From assembly GCA_003151435.1 (NCBI GenBank), contig PLXP01000211.1, forward strand, positions 1-60,066: a stretch of 60,066 bases of DNA, written 5' to 3'. Of the stretch, positions 1 to 9,605 are shown piece after piece (the first letter of the stretch is position 1; every line of letters begins with the position of its first letter). Below the pieces are notes generated by a model, which did no database searches, was not told where the DNA came from, and saw only the letters and a list, made by a program, of their open reading frames with translations. Source of the DNA: Acidobacteriaceae bacterium. Lineage in GTDB: Bacteria; Acidobacteriota; Terriglobia; Terriglobales; Acidobacteriaceae. The position numbers and the translations under genes are program-made.

Positions 1-2
1 TG

Positions 3-674
3 CAGTCCGCAGGAGCTACGCCCGTCGTCGTTCCTCTGCATGAGCGCCAGGATCGTGTGGCGCGGCTTCTCGCCGGGGTTCAGGGGATTCTGCTTCCAGG
101 CAGCGGCTTCGATGTGGACCCGCAAACGTATGGCGAAGATCGCATCGCTGCTTGTGGCGCGGCAGACCCGGCTCGCACAGCGGTGGATGAGTTGCTCCTG
201 CAGGATGCCTTCAGCCTGTACAAGCCGATCCTCGCTATTTGCTACGGAACCCAGGCATTGAACGTGTGGCGGAACGGCAAGCTGATTCAGGACCTGGTGC
301 AGGGTGGAAAGACCGCGGTGAACCATGCTCCCGGTCGAGAAGTCAAAGAGGCCCACCCGGTACGAATCGCGAGTGGGTCGAAGCTGGCGAAACTCGCGCC
401 GGCAGGAGCGGAGACCGCTCTGGTCAACTCAAGCCACCATCAGGCACTGCGCGTACCTGGGGACAACCTCCTGGTCAGCGCGGTCTCGCCCGCCGACGGA
501 GTGATCGAAGGCATCGAACTGGATTCCGAGGATCATTTCGTCATCGGCATCCAATGGCACCCGGAACGCACCTACACGACGAGCCCGTTTTCCCGTGCGA
601 TCTTCGGGGGGTTCGTTGCGGCTGCGGCAGCCTGGCGTCCGCGCAGGGTGGAAGAGTCGGTCACGCCCGCATGA
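3..674 (+). CDS. Class I glutamine amidotransferase / gamma-glutamyl-gamma-aminobutyrate hydrolase family, 5' end outside the window
   Basis: Open frame continues to the window edge (QSAGATPVVVPLHERQDRVARLLAGVQGILLPGSGFDVDP); CYGTQALNVWRNGKLIQDL, SSHHQAL and GIQWHPE motifs typical of peptidase C26. Confidence 0.85.
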   Translation, partial: QSAGATPVVVPLHERQDRVARLLAGVQGILLPGSGFDVDPQTYGEDRIAACGAADPARTAVDELLLQDAFSLYKPILAICYGTQALNVWRNGKLIQDLVQGGKTAVNHAPGREVKEAHPVRIASGSKLAKLAPAGAETALVNSSHHQALRVPGDNLLVSAVSPADGVIEGIELDSEDHFVIGIQWHPERTYTTSPFSRAIFGGFVAAAAAWRPRRVEESVTPA

Positions 675-1339
675 ACACGGGGACACCGCCGGACTCCGCG
701 CAAGGAACTGCTGCTGGTGAGAGATTGGCGGCGCTGCTGGCAGAAGCCGCTCTTCCCGCCTTGGATCCCGTTGTTCTGCGGGCATTCGAGTCGTATCTGG
801 CGCTTCTTCTTCGTTGGAACAGCCGGATCAATCTGACCGCGATCCGCGACGAGGACGGAATTCTCAAGCGTCACTTCGTCGAGTCAATCGCCTGCGCCTG
901 TGCCCTTCCCGAGAACATTGCCACACTGCTCGACTTTGGATCAGGCGCGGGTTTTCCCGGAATTCCGATCGCGCTGTGCCGTCCGTCCATCCTCGTCACA
1001 CTGGCTGAGTCGCAGAGCAAGAAGGCCGCCTTCCTGCAGGAAGCCGTCCGCGTACTGGGACTTTCCACCAAGGTGCACGGCGCCCGGGCCGATGGCCTGG
1101 CGGTGCAGTTCGATTGTGTGACCCTGCGCGCGGTGGACCGCATGTCTGAGGCCGTCACGGCAGCCGGTGAGCTGGTTTCACCCGGAGGGTATCTGGCGGT
1201 GATGACGACCCAGGGCGAGCTCCGAGCCGTGCAGTCCGCCGCGGGGCCTGGATTCCGCTGGGACAGCCAGCACCCGCTGCCTGGCAGCGAGGTCCAGGTC
1301 CCGGACGGGCGGATCCTGGCCATTGCCACTCGCGTTTAG
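671..1339 (+). CDS. rsmG: 16S rRNA (guanine527-N7)-methyltransferase RsmG (GidB)
   Basis: ATGA overlap with upstream stop; FESYLALLLRWNSRINLTAIRDEDGILKRHFVESI and LLDFGSGAGFPGIPIALCRP are typical RsmG motifs. Confidence 0.92.
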   Translation: MNTGTPPDSAQGTAAGERLAALLAEAALPALDPVVLRAFESYLALLLRWNSRINLTAIRDEDGILKRHFVESIACACALPENIATLLDFGSGAGFPGIPIALCRPSILVTLAESQSKKAAFLQEAVRVLGLSTKVHGARADGLAVQFDCVTLRAVDRMSEAVTAAGELVSPGGYLAVMTTQGELRAVQSAAGPGFRWDSQHPLPGSEVQVPDGRILAIATRV

Positions 1340-1761
1340 TTTGCCAGCTTGATCTCCACCAGCTTGTGGATTGCCGAGAGTTGGCTTGTCCGTCGCACAA
1401 TGAGCGAGATGCCGGTTCCTTCCGCGTAGCGTTTGGCTTCTTCAAGCGACTTCAGTAACGATTTGGGCAATTTTGCGCCCTTCGCTGCGGCGACCGCGCG
1501 ATCACCAAGCACCAGGGCCACGCGGAAGCAGCCGTTGCATGGACCCATGTACACGATGGTCCGCTTCTTCAACTTCAAGCGGGCCGACCAGCCGTATTTG
1601 TTGGGATTGACCCCTTTCCATTCGACTTCCGAGACGCCCTTTTCCGTCGAGAGCCAATCGATCAGCTTTTGCCAGAGCGCCGCAGTTACGCCCAGCGTCT
1701 CCGTGATTTCCGCAGCCTCAGGAGGCGTGGCTTTCCCGATGAATGCATTCTTGGGTTCCAT
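1336..1761 (-). CDS. DUF3788-type protein
   Basis: 141 aa; LWQKLIDWLSTEKGVSEVEWKG..NKYGWSARLKLKKRTIVYMGPCNGCFRVALVLGDRAV resembles DUF3788; convergent with rsmG. Confidence 0.7.
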   Translation of the reverse strand: MEPKNAFIGKATPPEAAEITETLGVTAALWQKLIDWLSTEKGVSEVEWKGVNPNKYGWSARLKLKKRTIVYMGPCNGCFRVALVLGDRAVAAAKGAKLPKSLLKSLEEAKRYAEGTGISLIVRRTSQLSAIHKLVEIKLAN

Positions 1762-1859
1762 ATCGAGCCTTTCCGTTGATTGGTACAGAGTCTACTCCAG
1801 CAAATCGGACCAGGCGTGAAGGAAGTGCGAACCGGCAGTGAGTTAGGGGAGGAAGAGAC

Positions 1860-1875
1860 TGTTCCACGTGGAACA
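1860..1875. promoter_or_regulatory. parS: parS centromere-like site 1 (TGTTCCACGTGGAACA)
   Basis: Perfect 16-bp palindrome matching the conserved bacterial parS consensus, about 290 bp upstream of parA. Confidence 0.95.
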
Positions 1876-1897
1876 TCGCTTTCTCAAGGATGTGCAG

Positions 1898-1913
1898 TGT
1901 TCCACGTGGAACA
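1898..1913. promoter_or_regulatory. parS: parS centromere-like site 2 (TGTTCCACGTGGAACA)
   Basis: Second identical 16-bp palindrome, 38 bp from site 1 start to start. Confidence 0.95.
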
Positions 1914-2167
1914 TGAGCTCTTTTGTGATCGGACCAGCCTTGCAATCCCCGGCATTTTAGGCCTCAAAAGCGAGGCAGTTTTCCACCGATGAGGACGTTT
2001 TCAGGCGAATTCGTGGGCGCGCCCGTGCCTGTGTGGAAGCCTATACCCCTCAACCACTTGAGGCCGAGTCACCTTCGTACGCTCCGGACGCTTTCCACAG
2101 CCCGGCGCCGTTCTCCACAGGCGCCCTCACTACACGCAACAGCCCTCGCACTTTAGTCTGGATTGCC

Positions 2168-3022
2168 ATGGGGAAAATTGTAGGGGTAGTCAACCAAAAA
2201 GGCGGGGTGGGCAAAACCACCACCGCCATTAACCTCGCCGCGTGTCTGGCCATCGAAGGCATGAAGGTCCTCCTCGTCGACTGCGATCCCCAGGCAAATG
2301 CCTCCTCGGGGCTGGGCTTTCAGCGCGATGATGCGCGCCACTCCATCTACGACGTGTTAATGGGCCTGGCTCCGGCCGACCAGGTGATTCTGCCCACCGA
2401 CATCGAAAACCTCTCGATGCTGCCCGGTTCCAAAAACCTGACCGGCGCCAACATTGAGCTCGCCGCCGCAGAAGATCGCGCTTTGCGGTTGCGCCAGGCG
2501 CTCGAGCCGGTTCGCGACTCCTACGACCTCATCATTCTGGACTGCCCACCGGCCCTCGACCTCCTCACCCTGAACGTGCTCGCGGCGGCCAACACCCTCA
2601 TCGTGACCATGCAGGCTGAATACTTCGCCCTGGAAGGCATCTCTGAGCTGATTTCCACCCTTGAGAGGGTTCAGGCCGCGTTCAACCCCGAGGTGTTCAT
2701 CGAGGGCGTGCTCCTGACCATGTACGACGACCGCACCAACCTCGCACAGCAGGTGACGGAGACGCTGCGCGAATACTTCCAGGAGCGGCTCTTCCGCACC
2801 GTGATTCCGCGCAACGTGCGCCTGGCCGAGGCCCCAAGCCACGGGAAACCCGTTGCGCTCTATGATCCGCGCTCGCGCGGCACTGAGGCGTACTTCGAGT
2901 TGGCGGGAGAGTTCCTGGCGCGTAACAACATGGAGAGCCCCCGCAGCCTCGCTCGCAAAAAGGCATCGAGCTCGAAGCCGGCGGCTCCGCAACGCACGGT
3001 CCGCTTCTGGCCTTACTCGTAA
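2168..3022 (+). CDS. parA: Chromosome partitioning ATPase ParA (Soj)
   Basis: [28 protein letters not shown] deviant Walker [34 protein letters not shown] at 2168 preferred over the longer ORF start at 2033. Confidence 0.95.
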   Translation: MGKIVGVVNQKGGVGKTTTAINLAACLAIEGMKVLLVDCDPQANASSGLGFQRDDARHSIYDVLMGLAPADQVILPTDIENLSMLPGSKNLTGANIELAAAEDRALRLRQALEPVRDSYDLIILDCPPALDLLTLNVLAAANTLIVTMQAEYFALEGISELISTLERVQAAFNPEVFIEGVLLTMYDDRTNLAQQVTETLREYFQERLFRTVIPRNVRLAEAPSHGKPVALYDPRSRGTEAYFELAGEFLARNNMESPRSLARKKASSSKPAAPQRTVRFWPYS

Positions 3023-3117
3023 ACGCCCGCTTGGGCCACTGAAGTTCCGGCACCGAAGTTGAACCACCGAAGACACAAGCATCACCCGGCCAATCGCCGG
3101 CATAAAGGACATTGAAT

Positions 3118-4014
3118 ATGAGCGCCCCCGCCATCGATACCAAACGCCGCGCCCTGGGTAAAGGGCTGGATTCTCTTCTTCCCCGCGTACAGGCCCCCGC
3201 CGCCCCACACCCTGAGAATGAAGGCGGCAAACCACGCGAAATTCCCGTGGATCAGATTGACCGCAATCCCTTCCAGACACGCTCCCAGGTCAATGAAGAT
3301 CAGTTGGGCGAGTTGGCGGCATCCATCGCGGCCAATGGCGTGGTCCAGCCCATCCTGCTCCGGCCCCAGGCCAATGGCCGCTTCCAACTCATTGCCGGCG
3401 AGCGCCGCTGGCGCGCCTCCAAGCTCGCCGGCAAGACGACTGTTCCGGCCATCCTGCGCCAGGTATCGGACGAGCAGGCGATGGAGATCACCATCGTCGA
3501 AAACCTGCAACGGGCCGACCTGAACCCCATGGAGCAGGCGCGGGCGTTTGAACGGCTTTCGCGCGAGTTTCACATGACCCAGGAACAGATGGCGGTCCGC
3601 ACCGGGAAGGACCGTGCAAGCGTCGCCAACTTCCTGCGGCTGCTGCGGTTACCCGCCGGCGTTCAATCCCGAGTTGAGACGGGTGAACTGAGCTTTGGGC
3701 ACGCTCGAGCGCTCCTCGCTTTCGAACACGCTGAGGAGATCGAGAAGGCTGCGCAACGGGTCGCTGCACTTTCGCTTTCTGTTCGCCAAACGGAGACCTA
3801 TGTCCAGGGTCTCCTGCATCCCGAACGCCTCAAAAAGGACCCCAAGCCGGAGCCTGTGGTCGATCCCAACGTTCGCGAAGTCAAGGACCGGTTGCAGCGC
3901 GCACTGGGCCTCAAGGTCAGCATCGAAGATCACAACGGCCGCGGCAAAGTCATCATCGAGTACGCCAAGCTTGAAGACTTCGACACCCTGCTGGAGCAGT
4001 TGGCAGGAAAGTAA
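3118..4014 (+). CDS. parB: Chromosome partitioning protein ParB (Spo0J)
   Basis: RRALGKGLDSLLP, NPFQTR, GELAASIAANGVVQPILLRP, IAGERRWRAS, HTH region MTQEQMAVRTGKDRASVANFLRLL. Confidence 0.95.
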   Translation: MSAPAIDTKRRALGKGLDSLLPRVQAPAAPHPENEGGKPREIPVDQIDRNPFQTRSQVNEDQLGELAASIAANGVVQPILLRPQANGRFQLIAGERRWRASKLAGKTTVPAILRQVSDEQAMEITIVENLQRADLNPMEQARAFERLSREFHMTQEQMAVRTGKDRASVANFLRLLRLPAGVQSRVETGELSFGHARALLAFEHAEEIEKAAQRVAALSLSVRQTETYVQGLLHPERLKKDPKPEPVVDPNVREVKDRLQRALGLKVSIEDHNGRGKVIIEYAKLEDFDTLLEQLAGK

Positions 4015-4057
4015 TCTGTTTGTTATCAGTCACATAGAGTTGACGCTTCCTTGGCCG

Positions 4058-6346
4058 TCACTCCTTGGCAAGCCTCTCGACCTCCGCCCGTGGAGCATCC
4101 GCGCCCACAATCTGCCGGATTCCCTGCTCCAGCACTTCGTCGCGGCCGGCCTTCACGCCGGCGACGGTCGGCTTGACTTCGATGTCTGCCTTGATGCCAA
4201 CGCGCTGCGTAGGCCGTTTATCGGGGTAGTAGACGCCGAGGCCGCTGATCAGTCCCCGCAAGTCTCCCGGAAGAGGAATTGTCGAGACGTTGCCATCGGC
4301 TCCGGCGGTGGTGCTGCCCACCACAACAGCGTTGGGAGCGGACCGCAGTGCCATTGCCGTGTATTCGGCCTGGCTCTGAGAAACTTCGTCCACCAGGATC
4401 ACCACCTTGCCGCCGTAGTGAGGCAGCGCGGGGTCTATCGCGAGGGGATCGGCAAAGCGGAACGCTCCGGGATTGCTCAGGTCGCATTGTGTAAAGGTGA
4501 CGAAGGGAGTGTGACCGGTCACCAGCAGCGATCCCAGAACAAAGGGCATGAAGTCCGACGGATAGTTTCGGATATCGACAATCAGACCCTTCGTTTCTTT
4601 GGCGAGATCGATGTAGTGGGGCACATCGACCGCTTTAATCGTGGAGAGTTTCACGTACGCCACGTCTTTTGAGAGCAGACGAAATGTGTCGCCGGGCAAA
4701 TCGTGCGTGCCATGCCCAGCTGTGGCGGCCACATGCACTCGGTTGGCGCTAAGCTGGACCATTTCATTGCCACGGCGAACCTGGACGGACGCCGCGCCGC
4801 ATTTTCCTCTCGTCAAACCCTGCGCCATATCCCGCAGCCGCGCCGCCTGGTTTGAATCCGCATACAGCGGAGTCCACGTTGCCACCAGTTTGGTCACGGC
4901 CACGCCGTCAAGTTCATTCACGATATCTCCGGCTTTGAATTCGGAGGCAGACTCGGCCTCTTTGGTGGAATACCCGGTGACGACGGGCTGGTCGTCGATG
5001 AACCGCATGTCGATGGGGAGAGCGCATTCACCCACGGGCGGACGTACCTGCAATGAACTCCAGAGGTTCGCGTGGGTGTCGTTTGCTCTTGCAATCAACT
5101 CCATCATCGCCAGTTGATAGGCGTCCTTGTCTTTGGCGAGCGCAACCTTGGGGATGAATTCGCTCAGCACCTGCGGCCAGTTCTGCCCTGCGACCTCGCG
5201 ATAGGGCGCCCAGTACTGCATGATGTTCCACAGGCGGTACAGGGCGAGGATTTGATAGCCGGGGTCGGGAAACTTGACGGCAGAGTACGTCAGCTCATGA
5301 TCGAAGGACGGATTGCCTGTGTATTTCACCAGCGAAACGTAGAACTGTTGACTCTCAACTCGGTTCTCATAGATGTGTTCCAGGCGCTCGCTCAGCGGCT
5401 TTCCAAGTACCTCCTGGTGGTGGATCCAGTCGAGGTCCGGTTTGATGTCGAGGTTGTCGAGAGTCACGTGCGCGCACGGTTTGCAGTCGGGCACCTGGCC
5501 GAGCCCATCGATCCATTGCACCAGCGCGGCGTTGGCCTGTGCGCGATCGGTCGCCGCCAGCATCCTGGGCATCACGCGAAACAGCTCGTAGTCCCAATGG
5601 CGCTGGCCTGAAGTGACTTGCGGATGGTGATACTTCAGGAAGCCCCACACTCTGCCCAGGGTGGCGAGGTTCTCGATCTGGATGGGAGTGAGATGATCCA
5701 TCGCGATGCGCGAGCCCGTATCGAACTCGTGGTCCGTGTCCAAAACGGTGCGCGGCTTGGGCGGCGCCGCGGGCGCGTCCGCAATCGGCTTCCCATCGAC
5801 GAGCAGTTGCAGATCGTCGGCCCACGCCGTGCCGGTGCCGGAGGCTAGAACGCCGAATACGAGCCTATCCGCATGTGAATTCACTGGCAATTTGATGGAA
5901 TACTCGGCCCAGTCCCTGGTGCCATGCACCTTCTGGTCCTGCATATTCGTAAAGGCCACCGAGTTCCCGTCCGCATCTTCACGCATCCACAAGCCGACGA
6001 AATCGCTTACGTCCTGCAAGCGCAGAAATCCGCGCAGTTCGATCTCCGTTCCCGCAAAATCCATAGGAAGGCTCTTCGTCAAAGTCGAAAAAGTACCTTC
6101 GCTGTCCGGCTTGCGTTCCAGCCGTGCAGACCATTGCCCGGAGTGAGCAATCTTGTTGTCCGCCGCGATGGTTGCCGCGGGGCCGCCATGCCAGCCTGTG
6201 GGCAGGCCGCCGCCCTCCTCGACTTCAAAGCCAAGGACCTTCTGGACGGTCTGCCGCTCGGGCAAAGGGTCCGCTTTTGTTGCTGTTTGTGCGTGCAGAC
6301 AGAGCGTACATGAAAACAAGAGGGCAATAAGTGGGCTCTTCTTCAT
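4058..6346 (-). CDS. S41-family (C-terminal processing-like) peptidase, secreted
   Basis: Signal peptide MKKSPLIALLFSCTLCLHAQ; VAYVKLSTIKAVDVPHYIDLAKETKGLIVDIRNYP and VVILVDEVSQSQAEYTAMALR..VVGSTTAGADGNVSTIPLPGDL; ATG at 6346 chosen. Confidence 0.82.
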   Translation of the reverse strand: MKKSPLIALLFSCTLCLHAQTATKADPLPERQTVQKVLGFEVEEGGGLPTGWHGGPAATIAADNKIAHSGQWSARLERKPDSEGTFSTLTKSLPMDFAGTEIELRGFLRLQDVSDFVGLWMREDADGNSVAFTNMQDQKVHGTRDWAEYSIKLPVNSHADRLVFGVLASGTGTAWADDLQLLVDGKPIADAPAAPPKPRTVLDTDHEFDTGSRIAMDHLTPIQIENLATLGRVWGFLKYHHPQVTSGQRHWDYELFRVMPRMLAATDRAQANAALVQWIDGLGQVPDCKPCAHVTLDNLDIKPDLDWIHHQEVLGKPLSERLEHIYENRVESQQFYVSLVKYTGNPSFDHELTYSAVKFPDPGYQILALYRLWNIMQYWAPYREVAGQNWPQVLSEFIPKVALAKDKDAYQLAMMELIARANDTHANLWSSLQVRPPVGECALPIDMRFIDDQPVVTGYSTKEAESASEFKAGDIVNELDGVAVTKLVATWTPLYADSNQAARLRDMAQGLTRGKCGAASVQVRRGNEMVQLSANRVHVAATAGHGTHDLPGDTFRLLSKDVAYVKLSTIKAVDVPHYIDLAKETKGLIVDIRNYPSDFMPFVLGSLLVTGHTPFVTFTQCDLSNPGAFRFADPLAIDPALPHYGGKVVILVDEVSQSQAEYTAMALRSAPNAVVVGSTTAGADGNVSTIPLPGDLRGLISGLGVYYPDKRPTQRVGIKADIEVKPTVAGVKAGRDEVLEQGIRQIVGADAPRAEVERLAKE

Positions 6347-6400
6347 GCGAAGAATCATATTCCCGGCAATCGCGAGGTGGTTCCCGAGAACACATACCGC

Positions 6401-6470
6401 CGGGTGCCCCACCCTAACCCACAAACTCCGGGTGCCCCATCCTTTCGCAGTCTCACCGCGAAAGGGTGGG
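6401..6470. repeat. Intergenic repeat with duplicated CGGGTGCCCCA and a CATCCTTTCGC/GCGAAAGGGTG hairpin
   Basis: CGGGTGCCCCA at 6401-6411 and 6429-6439; arms 6438-6448 and 6458-6468 pair with one G.U, 9-nt loop; degenerate relative near 6789-6813. Confidence 0.6.
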
Positions 6471-7032
6471 AGACCACGAACCCCGACCTTTCGGCGTTTC
6501 AAATCCCGGTCACCCTCCCCTCCCTCCCACCGCGCCAACAACCATCCAAAGAAGCTCCAAACAATTCCTTCAAAAACTCTTGCGAACCGCCAATTCCGCC
6601 GCCTTCCACGGCAATTCTTGCCCCGTTTCGACGCATCGCGGGCCGACTTTTGACGTTTTACCAGGCCCCCTCACACGTCGCACCGCAGGTCGACATCTCT
6701 TGGTCCTTCAAACCGCGCCAACTCCCTCTTTCCTTGACGCGGCGGGCGGCCCTCCCTCCATTTGTTTTCCCGCCCCAACCACAAATCTGGGTGGGCCCCA
6801 TCCTTCGCATGTCCTTTTCAAAACCAAAGGTCCTTCCGCAATCAATGAAGCCGAGCCCTACCAATTTTGTTTGTCCTTTGATTCCTCTGACGCTCCCTGT
6901 AGCCGCATGGGTCTGGCTATGTGCGCGTTCCAGCGCGGTCGAGGTTGAGCAGGACCATTCGCTATACTCGGGTCATCGAGGCGCAGCCGCGAAAAATGAG
7001 AACAGCGACGCGCTCATCTGGAGATTTCTGCA

Positions 7033-8931
7033 TTGCCCTTTAGCCGTCGTGGATTTTTGAAGTCGCTTTCGAGGACCGCACTGGTTTTATCGCTCGAAGA
7101 TGTGCTGGCGTTGGCTCGTCCCGCGCTGGGGATGGGCGGCCAGCAGCCTGCCGCGCCGCAGAAGCCCGCCGGCAGCGCGCGCCAGGCCTACGAGGCCGCG
7201 GCTCGCCCCGCGCCCAAGGGAACGCCTTCGCCCGTTACAGGTACGCCGCTGGGCGTGCAGTTTGTGGATGTGGCGAAGGAGGCCGGCCTCAATGTGGAGA
7301 CCATCTTCGGCGGCGAACATCGCAACAAATATCTGCTTGAAACCACCGGCTGCGGCGCTGCGTTTTTTGACTACGACCAAGATGACTGGCTGGATATCTT
7401 CCTGGTCAATGGCTGGCGATTGGAAGGCTTTCCCAAGGGCCACGAACCGGTGTGCCACCTCTTCAAAAACAATCGCGACGGCACGTTTACCGATGTGACG
7501 ATCAAGGCGGGACTGGCACGCTCCGGGTGGGGCCAGGCGTGCTGCGTCGGCGATTACAACAACGACGGCTGGAACGATCTCTTCGTCAGCTACTACGGCC
7601 AGAACGCGTTGTTCCGCAACAACGGCAATGGAACCTTTGCCGATGTGACGAAGGAGGCCGGCCTGCTGCAGGACCGGCTGCGCTGGAATTCAGGCTGCGC
7701 GTTTCTCGATTACGACAAGGACGGCCGCCTCGACCTGTTTGTCGGCAACTACATCGACTTTGACGTGAAGACGGCTCCGGCGCCCGAAGATGCCAATTGC
7801 ACCTACAAGGGAATCGTGGTGGCGTGCGGACCGCCTGGCCTGGATGGCGGCAAAAACCTGCTCTACCACAACAACGGCGACGGCACGTTTACCGACGTGA
7901 GCCAGAAGGCCGGCATGTGGGGCACGCTGGGAACCTATGCGCTGAGCTGCGGTGTGGCTGACCTCGACGGAGATGGCTGGCCCGACATCTACGTGGCCAA
8001 CGATTCCACCTCCGCCACTTTCTATCAGAACCAGAAAGACGGCACGTTCAAGGACCAGGCAATTGAGGCAGGTGTGGCCTACTCACCCGATGGCAAACCC
8101 CAGGCGGGTATGGGCGTCTCCATTGGTGACTACAACCGCGACGGATTGCTCGACATTGTGAAGACCAACTTCGCCGGCGACACGGATTCGCTCTACATGA
8201 ATCTGGGCGATGGGTCCTTCGACGATCGCACCTATCAGGCCGGTTTGGGCATCAATACGCGGCTCCTGGGCTGGGGAGTCAGCTTCATTGACATCGATAA
8301 CGACGGCTGGCTCGACATCCTGGTGGCCAACGGGCATGTCTATCCCGAAGTGGATGGGACCCAGGTGGACGCGGCCTACGCCGAGCGCAAATATCTCTAT
8401 CGCAACCTGCGTAACGGGCAGTTTGAAGACGTGAGCCTCACCGGCGGCACCGGCATTACGGCGGCAGCCAAGGCGCGCGGCTTTGCCATCGGCGACTATG
8501 ACAACGACGGCGACATGGATGCGGTGGTGAACTGCGTCAATGCGGTTCCCCAACTGCTGCGCTGCGACTCTACGCTGAACCGGAGCTGGGTGAAAATTCG
8601 CCTGGTGGGTACCAGGAGCAATCGCACCGGCATTGGCGCGGAGATCAAGGTGGTGGCGCAAACCGGCACCCCTGTTTTGACCGCCAAGCCCGCCACCCCG
8701 CTGACCCAGATTGAGGCGGTCCGATCGTGCAACGGCTACTACTCCGCCAGCGACCTGAGGATTCACTTCGGGCTGGGAGAGGCAAAGAAGGTGGACCTGG
8801 TCGAGATTCGCTGGCCTTCCGGTACGGTCGACACGCTGAAGGACCTGGACGTGAATCACCTCTACGTTGTCCAGGAGGGTGGCAAGCTTCTGAAGGCTGA
8901 AGCGCTCGTTCCGGCAAAAACGAAGGCCTGA
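7033..8931 (+). CDS. CRTAC1-family protein (FG-GAP/VCBS repeats plus ASPIC/UnbV domain), Tat-type N-terminus
   Basis: N-terminal SRRGFLKSLSRTALVLSL; repeated DYNNDGWNDLFVSYYG / DYDKDGRLDLFVGNY / DLDGDGWPDIYVANDS; C-terminal IRLVGTRSNRTGIGAEIKV..LRIHFGLG..VEIRWPSG. Confidence 0.9.
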   Translation: MPFSRRGFLKSLSRTALVLSLEDVLALARPALGMGGQQPAAPQKPAGSARQAYEAAARPAPKGTPSPVTGTPLGVQFVDVAKEAGLNVETIFGGEHRNKYLLETTGCGAAFFDYDQDDWLDIFLVNGWRLEGFPKGHEPVCHLFKNNRDGTFTDVTIKAGLARSGWGQACCVGDYNNDGWNDLFVSYYGQNALFRNNGNGTFADVTKEAGLLQDRLRWNSGCAFLDYDKDGRLDLFVGNYIDFDVKTAPAPEDANCTYKGIVVACGPPGLDGGKNLLYHNNGDGTFTDVSQKAGMWGTLGTYALSCGVADLDGDGWPDIYVANDSTSATFYQNQKDGTFKDQAIEAGVAYSPDGKPQAGMGVSIGDYNRDGLLDIVKTNFAGDTDSLYMNLGDGSFDDRTYQAGLGINTRLLGWGVSFIDIDNDGWLDILVANGHVYPEVDGTQVDAAYAERKYLYRNLRNGQFEDVSLTGGTGITAAAKARGFAIGDYDNDGDMDAVVNCVNAVPQLLRCDSTLNRSWVKIRLVGTRSNRTGIGAEIKVVAQTGTPVLTAKPATPLTQIEAVRSCNGYYSASDLRIHFGLGEAKKVDLVEIRWPSGTVDTLKDLDVNHLYVVQEGGKLLKAEALVPAKTKA

Positions 8932-9388
8932 AGGCCTCAACATCCAGCCCTTTGTCCCTCTTCCTATTTCGATTCGACCAAGTTCCAATGTGGCGCACCG
9001 AGTGCAGTGCGCAGCTTTTCCCTTGCGCGCGACCTGCCCTGTGGAAAAATCCGGTTTGGCAAGCGGCGCCCGGGGCGGTCGATGAACCCGGTTCTTTGAG
9101 TTTCATTCCATCATCGAAAGGGGCACCAGAGTTTACTAGTCATGGGCGGTAGCGAAGGATAAGGGGCCGGGCGGTGTAAACGTTACCACCAAAGAGCGCC
9201 GGGCCCAAAACCTATCGACGGGCTACTGAAGAACGAAGCCGGTAAATCGGTTTTTGCCAGGTTTTTCGCCAATTGGGCTGTCGAAATGCAAATTCATGTA
9301 GTGTGAGGAACGCTTCTGCAGTAATCGTTTCCACACGCACCCCTGCGTCTATCCTCTTTAATTCGGCGATGATCGGGCAATTTCGTCG

Positions 9389-9418
9389 TTGACAGCAACA
9401 AGAAATATTGGGTATCTT
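9389..9418 (+). promoter_or_regulatory. Candidate sigma70-type promoter for the TonB-dependent receptor gene (TTGACA-N18-TATCTT)
   Basis: TTGACA 9389-9394 and TATCTT 9413-9418, 18-bp spacer, in an AT-richer gap about 190 bp before the ATG. Confidence 0.45.
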
Positions 9419-9605
9419 TCCGAGTTACCTTCGGGAAAGGCTTTTTGGCTCCCGCTTTTCTTCACTTGGGATGCAGCTTCTCTCGGTCCTTAGCAAACTT
9501 GCCATCGCGGCGGGGGAGCCTTAACGTAGGCTGGTTCAGGAATCAGCAGACAGAGAACTCATAAGTTCACAAAAAAAGAACGAAAGCACTTTTTTAGGAG
9601 ACCGC

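Noticed and set aside
1718-1945. Short ORFs across the parS region (peptides with MFHVEQ / FHVEH)
   Set aside because: These peptides are just translations of the parS palindromes.
2357-3280. Long minus-strand ORF (307 aa) antisense to parA/parB
   Set aside because: Antisense to two well-supported genes; composition typical of high-GC shadow ORFs and no recognisable motif.
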